From: Effrenium voratum
Lineage: Eukaryota; Sar; Dinophyceae; Suessiales; Symbiodiniaceae
Direction: 5' to 3'
DNA: 64,000 nucleotides
Assembly: GCA_963377175.1 (NCBI GenBank)
Contig: CAUJNA010002713.1
Coordinates: forward strand, 782,368-846,367
The notes below the pieces were generated by a model, which worked only from the letters and a program-made list of their open reading frames with translations, ran no database searches and was not told where the DNA came from. Below are positions 52,991 through 64,000 of this stretch, piece after piece. Made by a program: the position numbers and the translations under genes. The first letter of the stretch is position 1. Each line of letters starts with the position of its first letter.

Positions 52991-53195
52991 AGTGACCCAG
53001 GTGGAACAAGGGAACCCGTAAACCCTGGCTTACGCATGCTCAACCGGAAAGCTGCGACAAATCACTGGAAATTCTATCACTGGAAGTTGTCCAGGAAGCC
53101 AGCCCAAGCCCGGGGTTCAGAGTTTTGTGGCTAGTTTCCTCCGGAATCGCCTAGAGATTGCATCTTCAGATAAATGAGCGAGCAAGTTTCCCTAT

Positions 53196-53300
53196 CTGGG
53201 TCCTCCAGTGCCAAGGCTCGAATAATACAATTTCTTCCTGTAGTCTATTTTAGTAGGGGAACCCTCCCAACCAAAAAAAAAAAAAGCACTACTGGAGGAC
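53196..53300 (-). mobile_element. Introner family A, copy 10
   Basis: Minus-strand donor CTACTAG|GTCCTCCAGTAGTGC, 3' end CACTGGAGGACCCAG. The branch-point region is eroded (TATTATTCGAGCC). Confidence 0.65.
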
Positions 53301-53372
53301 CTAGTAGCAGTCCGACTTCATCTGGGGCCCTTGGGCGCGCTGCTCGCCGGCTTTGTCCCACTCAGCTCTCTC
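53301..53372 (-). CDS. Exon ending at an introner, apparent stop at the junction
   Basis: GGTCCAG|GAGAGAG acceptor. Reads ERAEWDKAGEQRAQGPQMKS then DCY and TAG at 53301-53303. The TAG is the element's own CTAG end, so it is either a true terminal codon or the last bases before a GT donor in another phase. Confidence 0.5.
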   Translation of the reverse strand, partial: ERAEWDKAGEQRAQGPQMKSDCY

Positions 53373-53814
53373 CTGGACCGGCAAACAAAATGAGGATCCG
53401 GGACCCCTGGAGTGCTCAAACCCTTTGCGTATGTGTTTCAACCAAAGCAGACTGCGCTTCCCCAAAGAATGGCCTTTTGGTGCCTCCAGCAGGATTGCTT
53501 CAAACTCCATGCAGGGGCAGACGGTTGGTCCCTGGCAAGAAACATGATCAATGTGGGCTGGTGTGACAATAAGGGAACCCAAACAACTGCAATGTCCTTT
53601 GGATCTCCCTGTGTGGTCGGCCTGAACATGGCACCCTCAACAATATTACACACATATTTGCGAGCGCCGACAATAATACACACCCATTTGCGAGCGCCTT
53701 GTGATTTGGCAATATTGCGAAGGCCCGGAGCAAGTCTATTTATTGTTCAACGTACCCTGCAAAGGGTTCCGAAACAACACTCAAGGCTTGTCAACTGTGG
53801 GAGGGGTGCCCATT

Positions 53815-53842
53815 TCTCTCTCTCTCTCTCTCTCGCTCTCTC
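53815..53842. repeat. (TC)n microsatellite
   Basis: Run of TC units with one CG interruption. Confidence 0.9.
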
Positions 53843-54773
53843 CAGTGCGATCCCACAGGTCCCAAATTATTTATTTTGATGTAGTTTTTGAGGGTACCCA
53901 TTCGGCTACAGAAAGACATACCCGAATCGTAAGACAGCCATGGGTCGGTATTAACACTGAAGGAACCAACAGCAAGTCACCAATTCAGCCTACCCAGCCG
54001 AGCAAGTTTCCTATATACCTGTGCATGTCTGGCTGTCGGCGGGGAAACACATCTTACGCGAAGCGTGAATCCTGCGTTGAACCACAGGCAATTGTTGCAA
54101 AATGATTTCAGTCCCTAGGCGCGGGAGAACTGTGGCATTTGCAGGCTTTGCATAGGCTGAAACATGTTCCAATGTGCAAGTAAGTTCTGTTTCGGACAAG
54201 GGCAGGTATGATTGATCGGTGTCTTTCTCTTATCGTGGAGGCTCAGGGAACTCAGGGCTACAAATGGAAACACCGGAGGCAACAGCGGAACAATGGGGAA
54301 ACAATGGACATATATCAGAGACAAGGGGAAACAATAGATATCAGGGGAAAGGAGAAGCGTGGGGAAAATGTGTCATGAGGGCACTGCTTGAAACACTGGA
54401 AAGCACAAGCCTGAGCTTCAGGGGGCTTATTTAAAAAGGCGACTCCTCACAAGGAAGGGTCCTGAATGAAACCTGAAGATTTTGTTGATTGGGGCCTCCC
54501 CACCAGAACAGTTCTCAGAATTTGTGCCCAAGTCTAGGGTTCTCAGAACCCTTGTAAGAGAGGGCGATTCTCCCCGATGATCAGCTTCCACCGAACTGGT
54601 GGTTTGGTTTGGCGGTTTGGGATTTGAACCCTTTTGAACCAGGGGTAAATGAGAACCCCTCCATTTAACCACCAAACCACCAATTCGGCCCCAAAGAAGC
54701 AACTAAAGGGAAGCTGACCACCAGGCTCCGAACCACCAATTGGAGGGAAGCTGAGGTGAGGCTGCGGCAAAGT

Positions 54774-54911
54774 AATGTTGACCCAGGATTAATAAACACG
54801 TCCCACTATTAGGGGGGTGTTCCCTCCAAAAGTGGTCTGAATCCCCACGAAAAGGGGACACCCCCCCGATCAATATCAATCAGGGGGTTCGCTTAATCCG
54901 GGGCTAACATT
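54774..54911. mobile_element. Family K element, diverged copy
   Basis: AATGTTGACCCAGGATTAATA at the left, TTAATCCGGGGCTAACATT at the right. Lacks the 45-bp duplication. Directly followed by introner copy 11. Confidence 0.75.
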
Positions 54912-54920
54912 ACCAAACAA

Positions 54921-55027
54921 CTGGGTCCTCCGTTAATTAGAGAGGTTAGAATAAGGGCACCCTTTTTCAGCAGTCATTTTAGTAGGAGAACACTCCCCCA
55001 AAAAGTAAAAGGGCACTACTGGGGGAC
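54921..55027 (-). mobile_element. Introner family A, copy 11
   Basis: Minus-strand donor TCTCTAG|GTCCCCCAGTAGTGCCC, 3' end TTCTAACCTCTCTAATTAACGGAGGACCCAG. Confidence 0.7.
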
Positions 55028-55059
55028 CTAGAGAAACACACGCCGAACTTGCTGTTTTT

Positions 55060-55113
55060 TCAGCTTCTGCGCGCCTCACACAAGCAGGCGACCACGTCCT
55101 CGACGCCCGCGCC
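55060..55113 (-). CDS. Short probable exon, apparent C-terminus
   Basis: TTTTTCTTCGCCAG|GGCG acceptor after a pyrimidine tract. Reads GAGVEDVVACLCEARRS to a TGA at 55060-55062. Confidence 0.5.
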   Translation of the reverse strand, partial: GAGVEDVVACLCEARRS

Positions 55114-55192
55114 CTGGCGAAGAAAAACAAGCGTTCGGCGCAGCCAAGGGATCCGATTGGAGCACCCCAAAGGCTGCCGAATGTGGCAGCAC

Positions 55193-55317
55193 TACTGCGG
55201 ATGGACGAAATCCTGCACCATGTAAGAAGCCCTGGAATGACGATTTCCCTGTAAATACCAACGAACAATGATTGACAAGGTTTGAAAGTGGTGCAGGCTT
55301 TCGTCCATCCACAGCAG
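55193..55317. mobile_element. Family B element, full copy
   Basis: TACTGCGGATGGACGAAATC at the left, GGCTTTCGTCCATCCACAG at the right, with TTCCCTGTAAATACCAACG inside. Confidence 0.7.
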
Positions 55318-55329
55318 GTTTGTCCTTTT

Positions 55330-56800
55330 CACCATTTTTCAGAGTTGGACAGACGTCTTCAGTGGTTGCTGAACCAAATCCCCATTCGGATGTTGATCTC
55401 AGTTTCCCAAAGGAGCTGGAAATAAACGGTTAACCTTTGGGGACCTTGATGAATGGACCAAATCAGGCAAACCAAAAGCTTTAAACAAAATCGATTCGCT
55501 TTGGGCAAGTTAGGGATGTCCAAACGGTCCCTAATTGAAATCTGAATCCGCCAATGGAACCCTGAACGGATGCACACACCGGCTTCGTTTGGATATCCCA
55601 ATAGGTTTGGGCGGTAAAAATATTACATGGAATCGCACAGAGTCGGACTCATCGAACAACCAGCATTCCCCCTACCTTACGCTTAAAAGTCCCCAACTTA
55701 ACTTATCTAGCCTTCCCCCAAAAAAGGGAAACCCGATTTCGACCCAATTTTTTGAGGGGCCCGGTAAGGAGTTGAGATCGTGATTTCCCATTGGGGCCCG
55801 GACCATGGGAAGCGTTGTATTGCCTCCCTTATTGCTCCGGTTGTTTGGCAGGGTTGAACCTATGTTTTCTCCATTGAACATCACGCAGCATGCGGCCAGG
55901 AAGAAACTCACGTTACACAATGGCGAACAAAAAGCGATGTCGAAGAGCGTGGAACATGTGCGTGCCTTTTGAGGGGGTATCCCCTTTTGGCGGCTGTTTT
56001 AAAGAAGCAAAACACAATCAACCCTTTCACAGAGATCATGAAGAAATCCTCGTTGGAAACACACCCATTGGCGTCTGTCAGTACTTGGATCGCGGCTTAC
56101 TCAATATGCTCATTTCTACCTCATTAGCCCGCAAGCAAAGCCACCTCACATCTTGCATGTGGCTTCCCTTTGAAACAGCCCCAAAACGTACCGAGCCTCA
56201 AACCACAGTTGGTATAGAACACAGGTGCCCCCTTTGGGTCACTCGTCCTTTTAATCCTGCGCGAATTGTGCCCTTCACCCGTTACTTCTTTGGGGGGGCT
56301 GTTTCTAGGGTTGGCACTATTCTTTCACCACAACAATGAGGCACACATTGTCTGACTCTGTTCCAAGTCGAGTCTACCTTACAATCAAATTCCAAATTTG
56401 GGTCCTGGCATCTTTTAATCAATTATTATCTGGACTGTTCCCAGGTCCCCTGCAAACAAAAACTTGTAGTGTCTCACTGCGAAACCAAACCAAAAACAAA
56501 ACAGTGAAATCCATTAGCAATCGAACTTGAACCAGAAGAATCGCTGTCAACCACCCCTAACAACCTAAACACCTCAAAAACCCTTGCCCTTTCCTCTTCT
56601 CAGCTTCTAGTTGCTTAAGCCCCCTGGAAAAAAACAAAGCAAACAACATATTGTCAATAGTGATGGATTCCCTTTAAAACCAACAAGGCAAAATAAAAAG
56701 TATTCTTCAGCGAATGGAAGTCAGGTTTTTGGATATCTTACCACTAAGCCAACTAGAAACCCCTAAGAATCTAAGTTGAACCGGATGATTCGCCGGGACC
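55330..56800. other. Gene-free stretch
   Basis: A 450-nt plus-strand frame (55890-56339) is open but AT-rich and without splice ends. A family E unit lies near 56650-56700. No supported exon. Confidence 0.35.
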
Positions 56801-56820
56801 TAAGTTCCGTCTTCTGGCGG

Positions 56821-56951
56821 TCACTCGTCCGTCCTCCCCCGCCCGCCGCTTTTGGCTTCGCTGCGTTGCGCCTGGAGCTTGGCCCAGAGGCAGGCGATGA
56901 TCACCGGCGAGGTCTCGTCGTAGCAGATCTCAGCCGAGGCCGGCGGCGGCT
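56821..56951 (-). CDS. Probable exon with apparent C-terminus
   Basis: CCCCCAAAAG|CCGCC acceptor is tentative. Reads SAEICYDETSPVIIACLWAK then LQAQRSEAKSGGRGRTDE to a TGA at 56821. Composition is clearly coding. The Gly/Arg tail may instead be intron after an earlier donor. Confidence 0.5.
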
Positions 56952-57309
56952 TTTGGGGGAAACCCGCAGAAAGCGTGTGGTACCTGTTGAAGTAAAGGGC
57001 GGACCCAAATGGTCTCAGTATATGGCCAACGAGGTTTGCTGTTACGTTGCACATTTGGATGGAGAGCCAGCGTTGCGAGCCGAGGTAGCCCGAAAATGTG
57101 CTAAACACCCCCAAACTCTACCAGGAATGCGCTATAAATACCCACCCCGCAAAGAATCTCCGAAATTCTATGGGGGCATTCACCAAAACACCCCGCCAAA
57201 AACCAGTTTCACCTTACTTTCGAAGGAGTTTGGTTTGGGTAAGGGGGGGGGGATCTTCTCCATTTGGCTTGGAAAAGAAGTGGGGTTCTACCAACGGCAT
57301 GGCTGGTAG

Positions 57310-58490
57310 TTCGTGCCCTGAAGGTTCTGAATAAAAAAACGCGTCCTGGGACTTCAGCAGCTTGCGTTAAGGTTCCATACGTTTTTTTGCGCACGTCGGT
57401 TTTTAGGGGACCCCCCCCCAAAAAAAAAAAAACGAACCAATGGCCATGGGTTTGAGAAGGCCGGTGGCTCAAACATGGTGGATTGCAAGCCAGCCAACGG
57501 GAAACCACAAAGCCATGGCAAGCTTCGATGAGCTATAAGGCGTCCCTCCCTTCCCTTCTTGCAACAATGTGAGTCTGCTTGAAAATGGCGGACCCACACA
57601 TTGAGTGGTTGTTGTTACCTCTTCAAATTCAAAGGAAAACGCTACCTCAGCACTTGACAGGGCGTCCCTTCAAGCGAAACATGGTCTTGTGGGTACCCTT
57701 CCTCTTCCGATCAAGTGGATTCGCCATGAAAAGCCAAACTATTTGTTCCCCACTAAAAACTGGCCATGGGAAGAAGGGCATCCTTCTTTCGGTAGTTGCT
57801 TTTAAACAAACCCCCCCCCAAAAAAAAGCAAAGCAGTTGAAAAAGGCTACCACTGGGCATCTGGGTCCAGAAACTCAGGGAGTAATCAGGGGCCCTACGG
57901 CCCACACCGACCCTTCTTGTTGGCTGTTTCCAGGCAACCGCCAACAGCTACGGCTGCGACCAGTTTTTTGAAAAGAATAATGGTTGAACCAATCTCTTTT
58001 TCCAAACCCAGCCTTGGAAACATTTGGACGCGGCAGTATTTCCCATTGTCAGATCCAAAAGTGATCACGGTGATCGCCTTTCGAAGCCTCGACTAAAAGT
58101 GGTCAAGGGGGAAAACACAAGGTCAGGTCGACTCGCTGTGTCAAAGGGCTTGGTTACAGGAACATCTACAGGAAATGGCCCCAAAACACCCTAAATAAGC
58201 TATTGTCCTGTACATTTTCATGCAACCCAACCCTTTGGCCGTGGTTGCAAGTTGGAGAAAATAAGCTGTTGCAGGTGGTATCCCACCAGCAACCCAAGAG
58301 AATCCTTTTCAGGAACCCCAGCCAGCCACTCAAAGAACCACGCTGGAGCATCTGGGCCTATCAACACCAAAGCTTTCAGTCACGGGTGTCCTTTTTGGAA
58401 AATAGATGGCCCTGGTAAATGAGCATAAACCAATCCAAACCAGTGGAACCCATCTATTTCTAACCAAACTAACCGATCAGACGCCACCAC
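57310..58490. other. Gene-free stretch
   Basis: No supported exon. Single-armed family G sequence (CCACTGGGCATCTGGG) near 57850, GGAAATGGCCCC copy at 58170. Confidence 0.4.
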
Positions 58491-58927
<437 letters not shown>

Positions 58928-59019
58928 CCCACCCACTCAAACACGCACAGCTACTCAGCTGCCCAGTGGCCATGGGGACAAAAAACAAATGACACCTTTT
59001 TTTGGTTGTTGAGATTCAA

Positions 59020-59147
59020 CAGGGATCCTTACATGAAAAACACCTGAACATTGCAACTTGTAAATGGCGGTTTCCAACTTTATTTTGGTTTTGAAAAAGC
59101 CGCATGTGTCAACTGGTTGCAAAATGATTTTCTTTTAAGGAGCCCTG
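59020..59147 (-). mobile_element. Family C element, copy 7, with 5-bp target duplication
   Basis: CAGGGATCCTTA..AAGGAGCCCTG with TTCAA on both sides (59015-59019 and 59148-59152). Slightly longer than the others through small insertions. Confidence 0.85.
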
Positions 59148-60102
59148 TTCAAGGGGGTTTCCCCCAAACCAAAAAAAAAGGAGAACAAAGGAGAAAGTTA
59201 CCCAGTTGGTTGAGTCTCAAGTTGGTTGAGCTACCCAAAAACCAGGAGACAAAAGGAAGCAACCCACGCTGGGGCCATGGGAAAAACAGGATCGGCACCC
59301 ACCTTTTTGTTTTGGCTGAGTTTGAAGGAATTGGAACCCTTACCCCCCCCCAAAAAAAAAAAGGGAGCAACAAGGAAGCAACCCACTGGCCTGGGCTAAG
59401 CTTTCAGACATCTGGGACCCCCGGGCGCAAAAGCGCGTGTCCGGCTCGTCGAGGAGGACCTGAGATCTTGGACCCTCTCGGCCTCTCAAAGCTGAGGAAA
59501 CCACATGGGTCACCTTTGGGTCACCTTTTGGGTGGTTTTAAATGGAGAATCCAAAGGAGAACCAACCAATAAAAGATGGTCTTTGAGACAACACTCCCCA
59601 CATGTTGCCCCCCAAACGAAACTTCCCTTCGCTTGAGCCCTGTGGATTTCACCTGCTCGTTTTCCTGTAATCTGTCTTAGTGCTCTTGTGCTCTTTTTTC
59701 ATACTCTGCAGGGGAACCACAAAATCGGCCCCCTGGTTAAGCCCCCCGGAAAAATTGTCCAATAGTGATAGATTCCCTTTAAAACCAACAGGGCAAAATG
59801 AAAGAACACTTCACAACCCTCTAAAGCCAGGTCTGCGCCAACGCAACTCACATCTGCATCAAATGACTGAGCTTCCTCAACTGGGCATCAACAACCCCCT
59901 CAGGTTTCATCATCTTTACAACCCTTGGGCGGGCTGTGCCACGAGAAGACCCCTGAAATTGGAAAACCTTCCAACTGTTTCAGGTTCCCGTGCGCAAAAC
60001 CCCCCCCAACCACCCTTGCCCTCAAAAAACAAAATGACACACACGCCCAAAATGACAACAAGGCCGCCTCCCACCCGGGAAAAACTCCTTCGCTTCGCTC
60101 AC

Positions 60103-60236
60103 CACGCCGCCGCTTTTTCGCTTCCGGCATCTTCCGGGCGCTGGCTGGCTGGCTGGAGGTTGGGCGGCAGCTGCATCTGGCCGAACTGCAGCAAACAGGC
60201 CCGCAGCAGTTGCTGCTGCCACAGCTTCCTCCGCAA
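60103..60236 (-). CDS. Exon of unrecognised protein with GTGAGC donor
   Basis: GGGGTAG|TTGCGG acceptor and GGCGTG|GTGAGCG donor enclose 44 codons plus two bases: LRRKLWQQQLLRACLLQFGQ, then MQLPPNLQPASQRPEDAG. Gln/Leu-rich helix followed by a Pro-rich tail. Function unknown. Confidence 0.55.
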
Positions 60237-61242
60237 CTACCCCGAAACTGAAAAACCGAAGCCAACCCCAGGAGAAATTGTAGTAGGAGCCACCAAAGGC
60301 ACACCGGTCTTTTTGGCTCGGGCGTTAATTTCTTCCTTTGCAGGGGAATAATGGAACCTCCTACAAGTGCAGAGCCTCTAGACTTGAAGGTTTTGCTGTT
60401 TTCGCTCGAAACAGGCTGAACTGTGATCCTTTGCAGTGCTGTTGGTTTTTGAGAAAGCCCTTTATTTCCCTACAAGTACGTGACTTTGGCGTTTCCTGGT
60501 GTGCGAGGAAATAGTGAGTCGCGTTTTGTGGTTGCATTCACCAACCTTATGTAGTTTGCCATTCAGGTTTCCTTCTATATAAGCCAGTATAAGCCCTTGA
60601 AAAAGTTCGTAGCTGACTGGTTTCTTGGCTTCCTCTATGCATCCTAGAAAAGAGGGATCCACAAAAGCCTTCACTTGGAAAACAAGGTGTCTTTCCAAGG
60701 GCCCAAACAACACCACAGCAGCTACTAGAAGGGTAGACGGGGGGGGGGGGGGGGGTTGTTTACGGGTGCCATGTTCCAATGTCCATCCTTACCAAAAGGT
60801 ATGTGTGACAATAGGTATGTTCATTTGAGCGAATCTAGGACCTTGGAGCAAACCTGGGCAACGGGCACGGGAAGAAACAGAACTCGCACCATCTTCTAAA
60901 GCAATTAACATAAATGGCGCAGGTAGAGGATTACCCAGTACCGTCTACGTTTTACCAAACTGACCTACAAGGGTACATGTGTGGGGTCAATGTGATGAGA
61001 ACTGAAGATCCCAGATCAGATTTGAAGGCCTTACCATGTTGGGAAATTTCAAGGCGAGGTTCACGAGAAGATATCACTGTGCATGGGAGCCATCCCACAA
61101 AGCCCTTTTCGAGTAATCCGGGCACCCCTCAAAAAAGGGTTACCTACAGGGCCTCAACCGGGGCAAGTGGGTTACCATGGGTGCTACCCGCTCATCTGAA
61201 TCTGACTCACGGATTGATCGCCCACAATCGCCACCCCGGCCC

Positions 61243-61500
61243 CTTACAGCCTCCCCCGCCACATTCCCCCCCACACTTCCCCACCCCACTCCCCCGCCAT
61301 CTGACAAACGAATCGATGGCCCTCCCATCACACCACCCACTCCCCCCTCCCCACCCCCCCCCCCCACTCCCCCCCCACCCCACTCCCCCACCTCCCCCCC
61401 CCCCCACTCCCCCTTGTTCCCCCACTCCCCCTTGTTCCCCAACTCCCCCTTGTTCCCCCCCACCCCCCCACCCACACCTCACCCCGCCCGCACTCCCCCG
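61243..61500. repeat. C-rich tract with 18-bp tandem repeat
   Basis: Dense C-runs. ACTCCCCCTTGTTCCCCC is repeated three times at 61406, 61424 and 61442. The minus strand is G-rich and could form G-quadruplexes inside an intron. Confidence 0.8.
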
Positions 61501-61507
61501 CCACGAC

Positions 61508-61604
61508 CCCTTCGCCTCAGCTCCTGGGGCGGCTCCAGCGCCAGCAGCCGCTGCAGCGCCAGCAGGAAGCTCACGTCCCGTTGCGCTGAACCCCCGTGGA
61601 GCGC
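61508..61604 (-). CDS. Exon of unrecognised protein
   Basis: GCTCTCAGCAG|GCG acceptor and AAGGG|GTCGTGG donor enclose 32 codons plus one base: ALHGGSAQRDVSFLLALQRL then LALEPPQELRRRG. Helical and GC-rich. Followed directly by the C-rich tract. Confidence 0.55.
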
Positions 61605-62196
61605 CTGCTGAGAGCGGTTTCCCTGGTAGATGAGAACAAAACTACCAGGTAAACCAGGAATCGAAACCCATCTATTTTTCCATCAAGGCAACTAAAAAGG
61701 CCACCTATGTGGTTGAGCCGTCTTTTGCTCGATGTCATGGGCTGGATCCGGGTTTGGAGGAAGTCTTTTTGGACTGTCCCACGACCAAACTGGGGCTGTG
61801 TTGTGTATGTGGGGCATCTTGCTTGCTTTTGCTTGAAGGTTTTTTTTTGGGTGAGGAAAGAGGGTTGCTTCCTTGGTGTGTGAAACTGCTCCGTGCTTGT
61901 TGTTATTTCCCTGTCGTGTTCAGCTTGTTTCCAGCGATAATCATGCCGTTATTTACCTTCCTTTCAAATACGATTTCCGTTTGTGTAATTTTCACAAAAA
62001 GGCTCCTGCAACCATACTTTGCATACGTCGATATAATTCGGGGGGGGCTGATGTGGCGAGGGGATCTTAGGATGGACGGTTGCCGAAACTGCGAAACAAA
62101 GTGCCATGCTCCCGGTGGCTCCAAAGCTCCCCCCTGGGCTTTAGTTCCTTGCCCCCATCAAAACAAAGGCAAGGAGTCCCAATTTGGATGACAAAA

Positions 62197-62293
62197 CAGG
62201 GAGCCAAACAGAAAAAAGTGGTTTCCCTTTATTTTGGTGGAAAAAGCAACATGTGTCAACTGGTTGCAAAATGAATCTGTTCAGGGAGCCCTG
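62197..62293 (-). mobile_element. Family C element, copy 8, with inner deletion
   Basis: CAGGGAGCC at the left, then GTGGTTTCCCTTTATTTTGG, and TTGCAAAATG to GGGAGCCCTG. The first 40 or so bases of the core are missing. No target duplication seen. Confidence 0.65.
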
Positions 62294-62995
62294 ATAAACA
62301 ATGGTGGTTCTATGACCCCCCCGTTGTTTTACTGGTAGCTGAACCTCAGGGTCCCTGATTCACGGCAATTTTTTGACTCCCTGCTCCCAGCTCCTGGCTC
62401 CCTTCCAACCAGCCAAGCACCCCGGCTTGGAACTGTTGAGACCTGGTTGGCCACCTGTGGGTGACAAATGCAACCAGGTCCCACCCTCAACAAATGTCTT
62501 TGATAGCTTGCCAGAAAGAAGTCCAAAATTGCCCTAATCTGCCACCTTTCATTCTTGTTTGATTTGCTTGGTCTCAAGGACTTGCGAAAAATGATCGGCC
62601 GATGGGGAACATAAAAACAAAAATGTACCAGTGGTTTGGTCGGCCAGACTGCAAATCGGGCTTCATCCGTGCCAACTGGTGCCCAATTGAAGTGGATTTG
62701 CAACAATGCACAATATTGTTGACCAACGAAAAAGGACAACAAACATACACACACAACAAAAGAGTCCTATTCATAGGCAAGGGCTCCCCTCCAAAAGTGA
62801 TCCATCTCACCGAAAAGGGACCACCCAAATATGAATCAAAGGGGTTGGTCAATCAGATCCAATCTTTCTAGGCTGTCCTCAGATCCCCCGCAGAAGAAGT
62901 TGAGCTTTTAGTGGGGTGAAATACGCAAATCCCACCACTCAACACTAAACGACTAAGCTAAGGAACCGGATGGGAGCCAAGTTTGAGCGAGCCAC

Positions 62996-63097
62996 CGAGC
63001 CGAGCAATTGCCTCGTAGCTGGCCATCAGCTGCCGCTTGCACTCGTAGAATGCCACCAGCGCCTCCTCTCGCTGAGGGCCCGCCAGGTGCTGGGCGC
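62996..63097 (-). CDS. Exon of unrecognised protein
   Basis: GTTGCTCAG|GCGCC acceptor and GGCTCG|GTGGCTC donor. The best of three open frames reads AQHLAGPQREEALVAFYECK then RQLMASYEAIARLG, a convincing helix. Function unknown. Confidence 0.6.
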
Positions 63098-63352
63098 CTG
63101 AGCAACTTTGTGGTGTCCAAGTGAGAACAAGGGGTGACGTGACCTGGCTGGTTCTCAGTCACGCAGGGTTCTTAAAAAAAAATCCCCTTAAAGGAAGCCG
63201 ATGGTTTTTAGGGGTCATTCCCTCATTCAGGACCAGCAGGAAAAGGTAGAAAAGGTCTGCCCAAATCCATGCAAAGAACTAAACGGGCGGACCGGTTTTG
63301 GTTGAGACTGTCCCCCTACCCTCCCACTGCCCGCGTGTTGCTTCTGCAACAC

Positions 63353-63418
63353 GTCCGAGAGAAGGCGCTGAAGAAGTGGAGGTTGGAGAGGTTGTTGAGG
63401 AAGGTCACCGTGTCGGCG
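63353..63418 (-). CDS. Exon of unrecognised protein
   Basis: GCCGCAAAG|CGCC acceptor and CGGAC|GTGTTG donor enclose ADTVTFLNNLSNLHFFSAFS. A family cannot be named from 21 codons. Confidence 0.5.
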
Positions 63419-64000
63419 CTTTGCGGCAACGGGCCATTCGAATAGCACTCCTGACAGGAATGCTCCTTCTGGGCGGCATTTTTTTCAAAGGATGTGGCTC
63501 CATGTAGCCAGAACTCTTGGTAGCTCCAAAAGTCTCCCTCCTTGAAAAGACGAATTTTGAGCAAGGCCCCCTTCCAACCAGCTAGCCCTGTTTCTTTTGA
63601 CTTTTGGCAAAAGTGAAAGTCCAAAGATCCAACCAAATAGCCATAAAGCCTAGGCGATTCTAACTCAGCCCCTTTGCGGCTCAAATAAATTCTACCTCAG
63701 CCCCTTTGATCCGTGTGAGGAGGGAGGGGGCGGGCCGGAAAGAAACGGAGGATTTTGCCTTCGCTTCCCCTTCAGACAACTTTTTGCATAGAGGTCAGCA
63801 GCAACCTAGTAGAAATTCAGGACTTCACAAGGAGCTCGCTTCTTGGGTGGATTGCAAAACGCAACCTTTTTTGGTAAAAAAGGGTCCAAGCCCAAAAGTC
63901 TAAAATCCAGGAGATCACCTAAATACAGAAATTGCTGCCATGCTTGCTTTTTCCAGGATCTCAGGAAGTAAGGGTGGCCCTTTTGGTCATCCCCTGCGCC

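Noticed and set aside
52464..53009. 181-codon minus-strand frame as one exon
   Set aside because: Passes through a family J repeat and is mirrored by a similarly long plus frame; only the upper part is kept, at low confidence.
55890..56339. 149-codon plus-strand frame
   Set aside because: AT-rich, no splice signals, no motif, wrong strand for this array.
62602..62871. 89-codon plus-strand frame with hydrophilic, protein-like reading
   Set aside because: No homology recognised, starts and ends in repeat-like sequence, wrong strand; may be a chance frame.

Overview
Organism and general reading. The window looks like nuclear DNA of a dinoflagellate, close in style to Symbiodiniaceae, although no genus can be named. 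Seen directly: no long bacterial-type genes; short GC-rich exons (about 60-440 bp) in AT-richer, repeat-filled introns; acceptors mostly of the AG|G form; a 16-nt relict of the dinoflagellate spliced leader; three TTTAGGG units at 50911-50930; and very many short terminal-inverted-repeat (TIR) elements. Every exon I can support is on the minus strand, so the window reads as part of one right-to-left gene array. No promoter, polyadenylation signal, rRNA, functional tRNA or CRISPR array could be recognised.

Layout, left to right (transcription runs right to left). 1-1860: an intronless, multiply broken mobile-element-type ORF preceded by a spliced-leader relict. 3000-6050: exons separated exactly by short TIR elements that act as introns (family A); three exons at 5612-6049 stay in phase across two of them. 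8288-23700: scattered exons of unrecognised genes, with elements of families A, B, C, F, G and J. 26300-27440: further unrecognised exons. 29080-36136: the main find, a gene of at least 11-12 exons for a probable secreted protein with a signal peptide, a helical domain like the pore-forming N-domain of three-domain Cry delta-endotoxins, a jacalin-like beta-prism domain and several bulb-type (mannose-binding) lectin repeats. 38670-63420: more minus-strand exons, one resembling the end of a START lipid-transfer domain, the rest unrecognised, with 10-bp to 180-bp repeats, a palindromic element with a 45-bp duplication, and a 430-bp compound microsatellite.

How the parts fit. Families A, G, H and F sit at or within intron boundaries and supply GT/AG splice ends on the minus strand. 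All 11 family A copies, all family C copies and all family F copies face the same way. This fits introner-type elements being kept as introns in one unidirectional gene array. Exon boundaries were picked by eye from AG|G and GT (sometimes GC/GA) sites; several phases do not close, so the exon models are approximate and transcripts would be needed to fix them.
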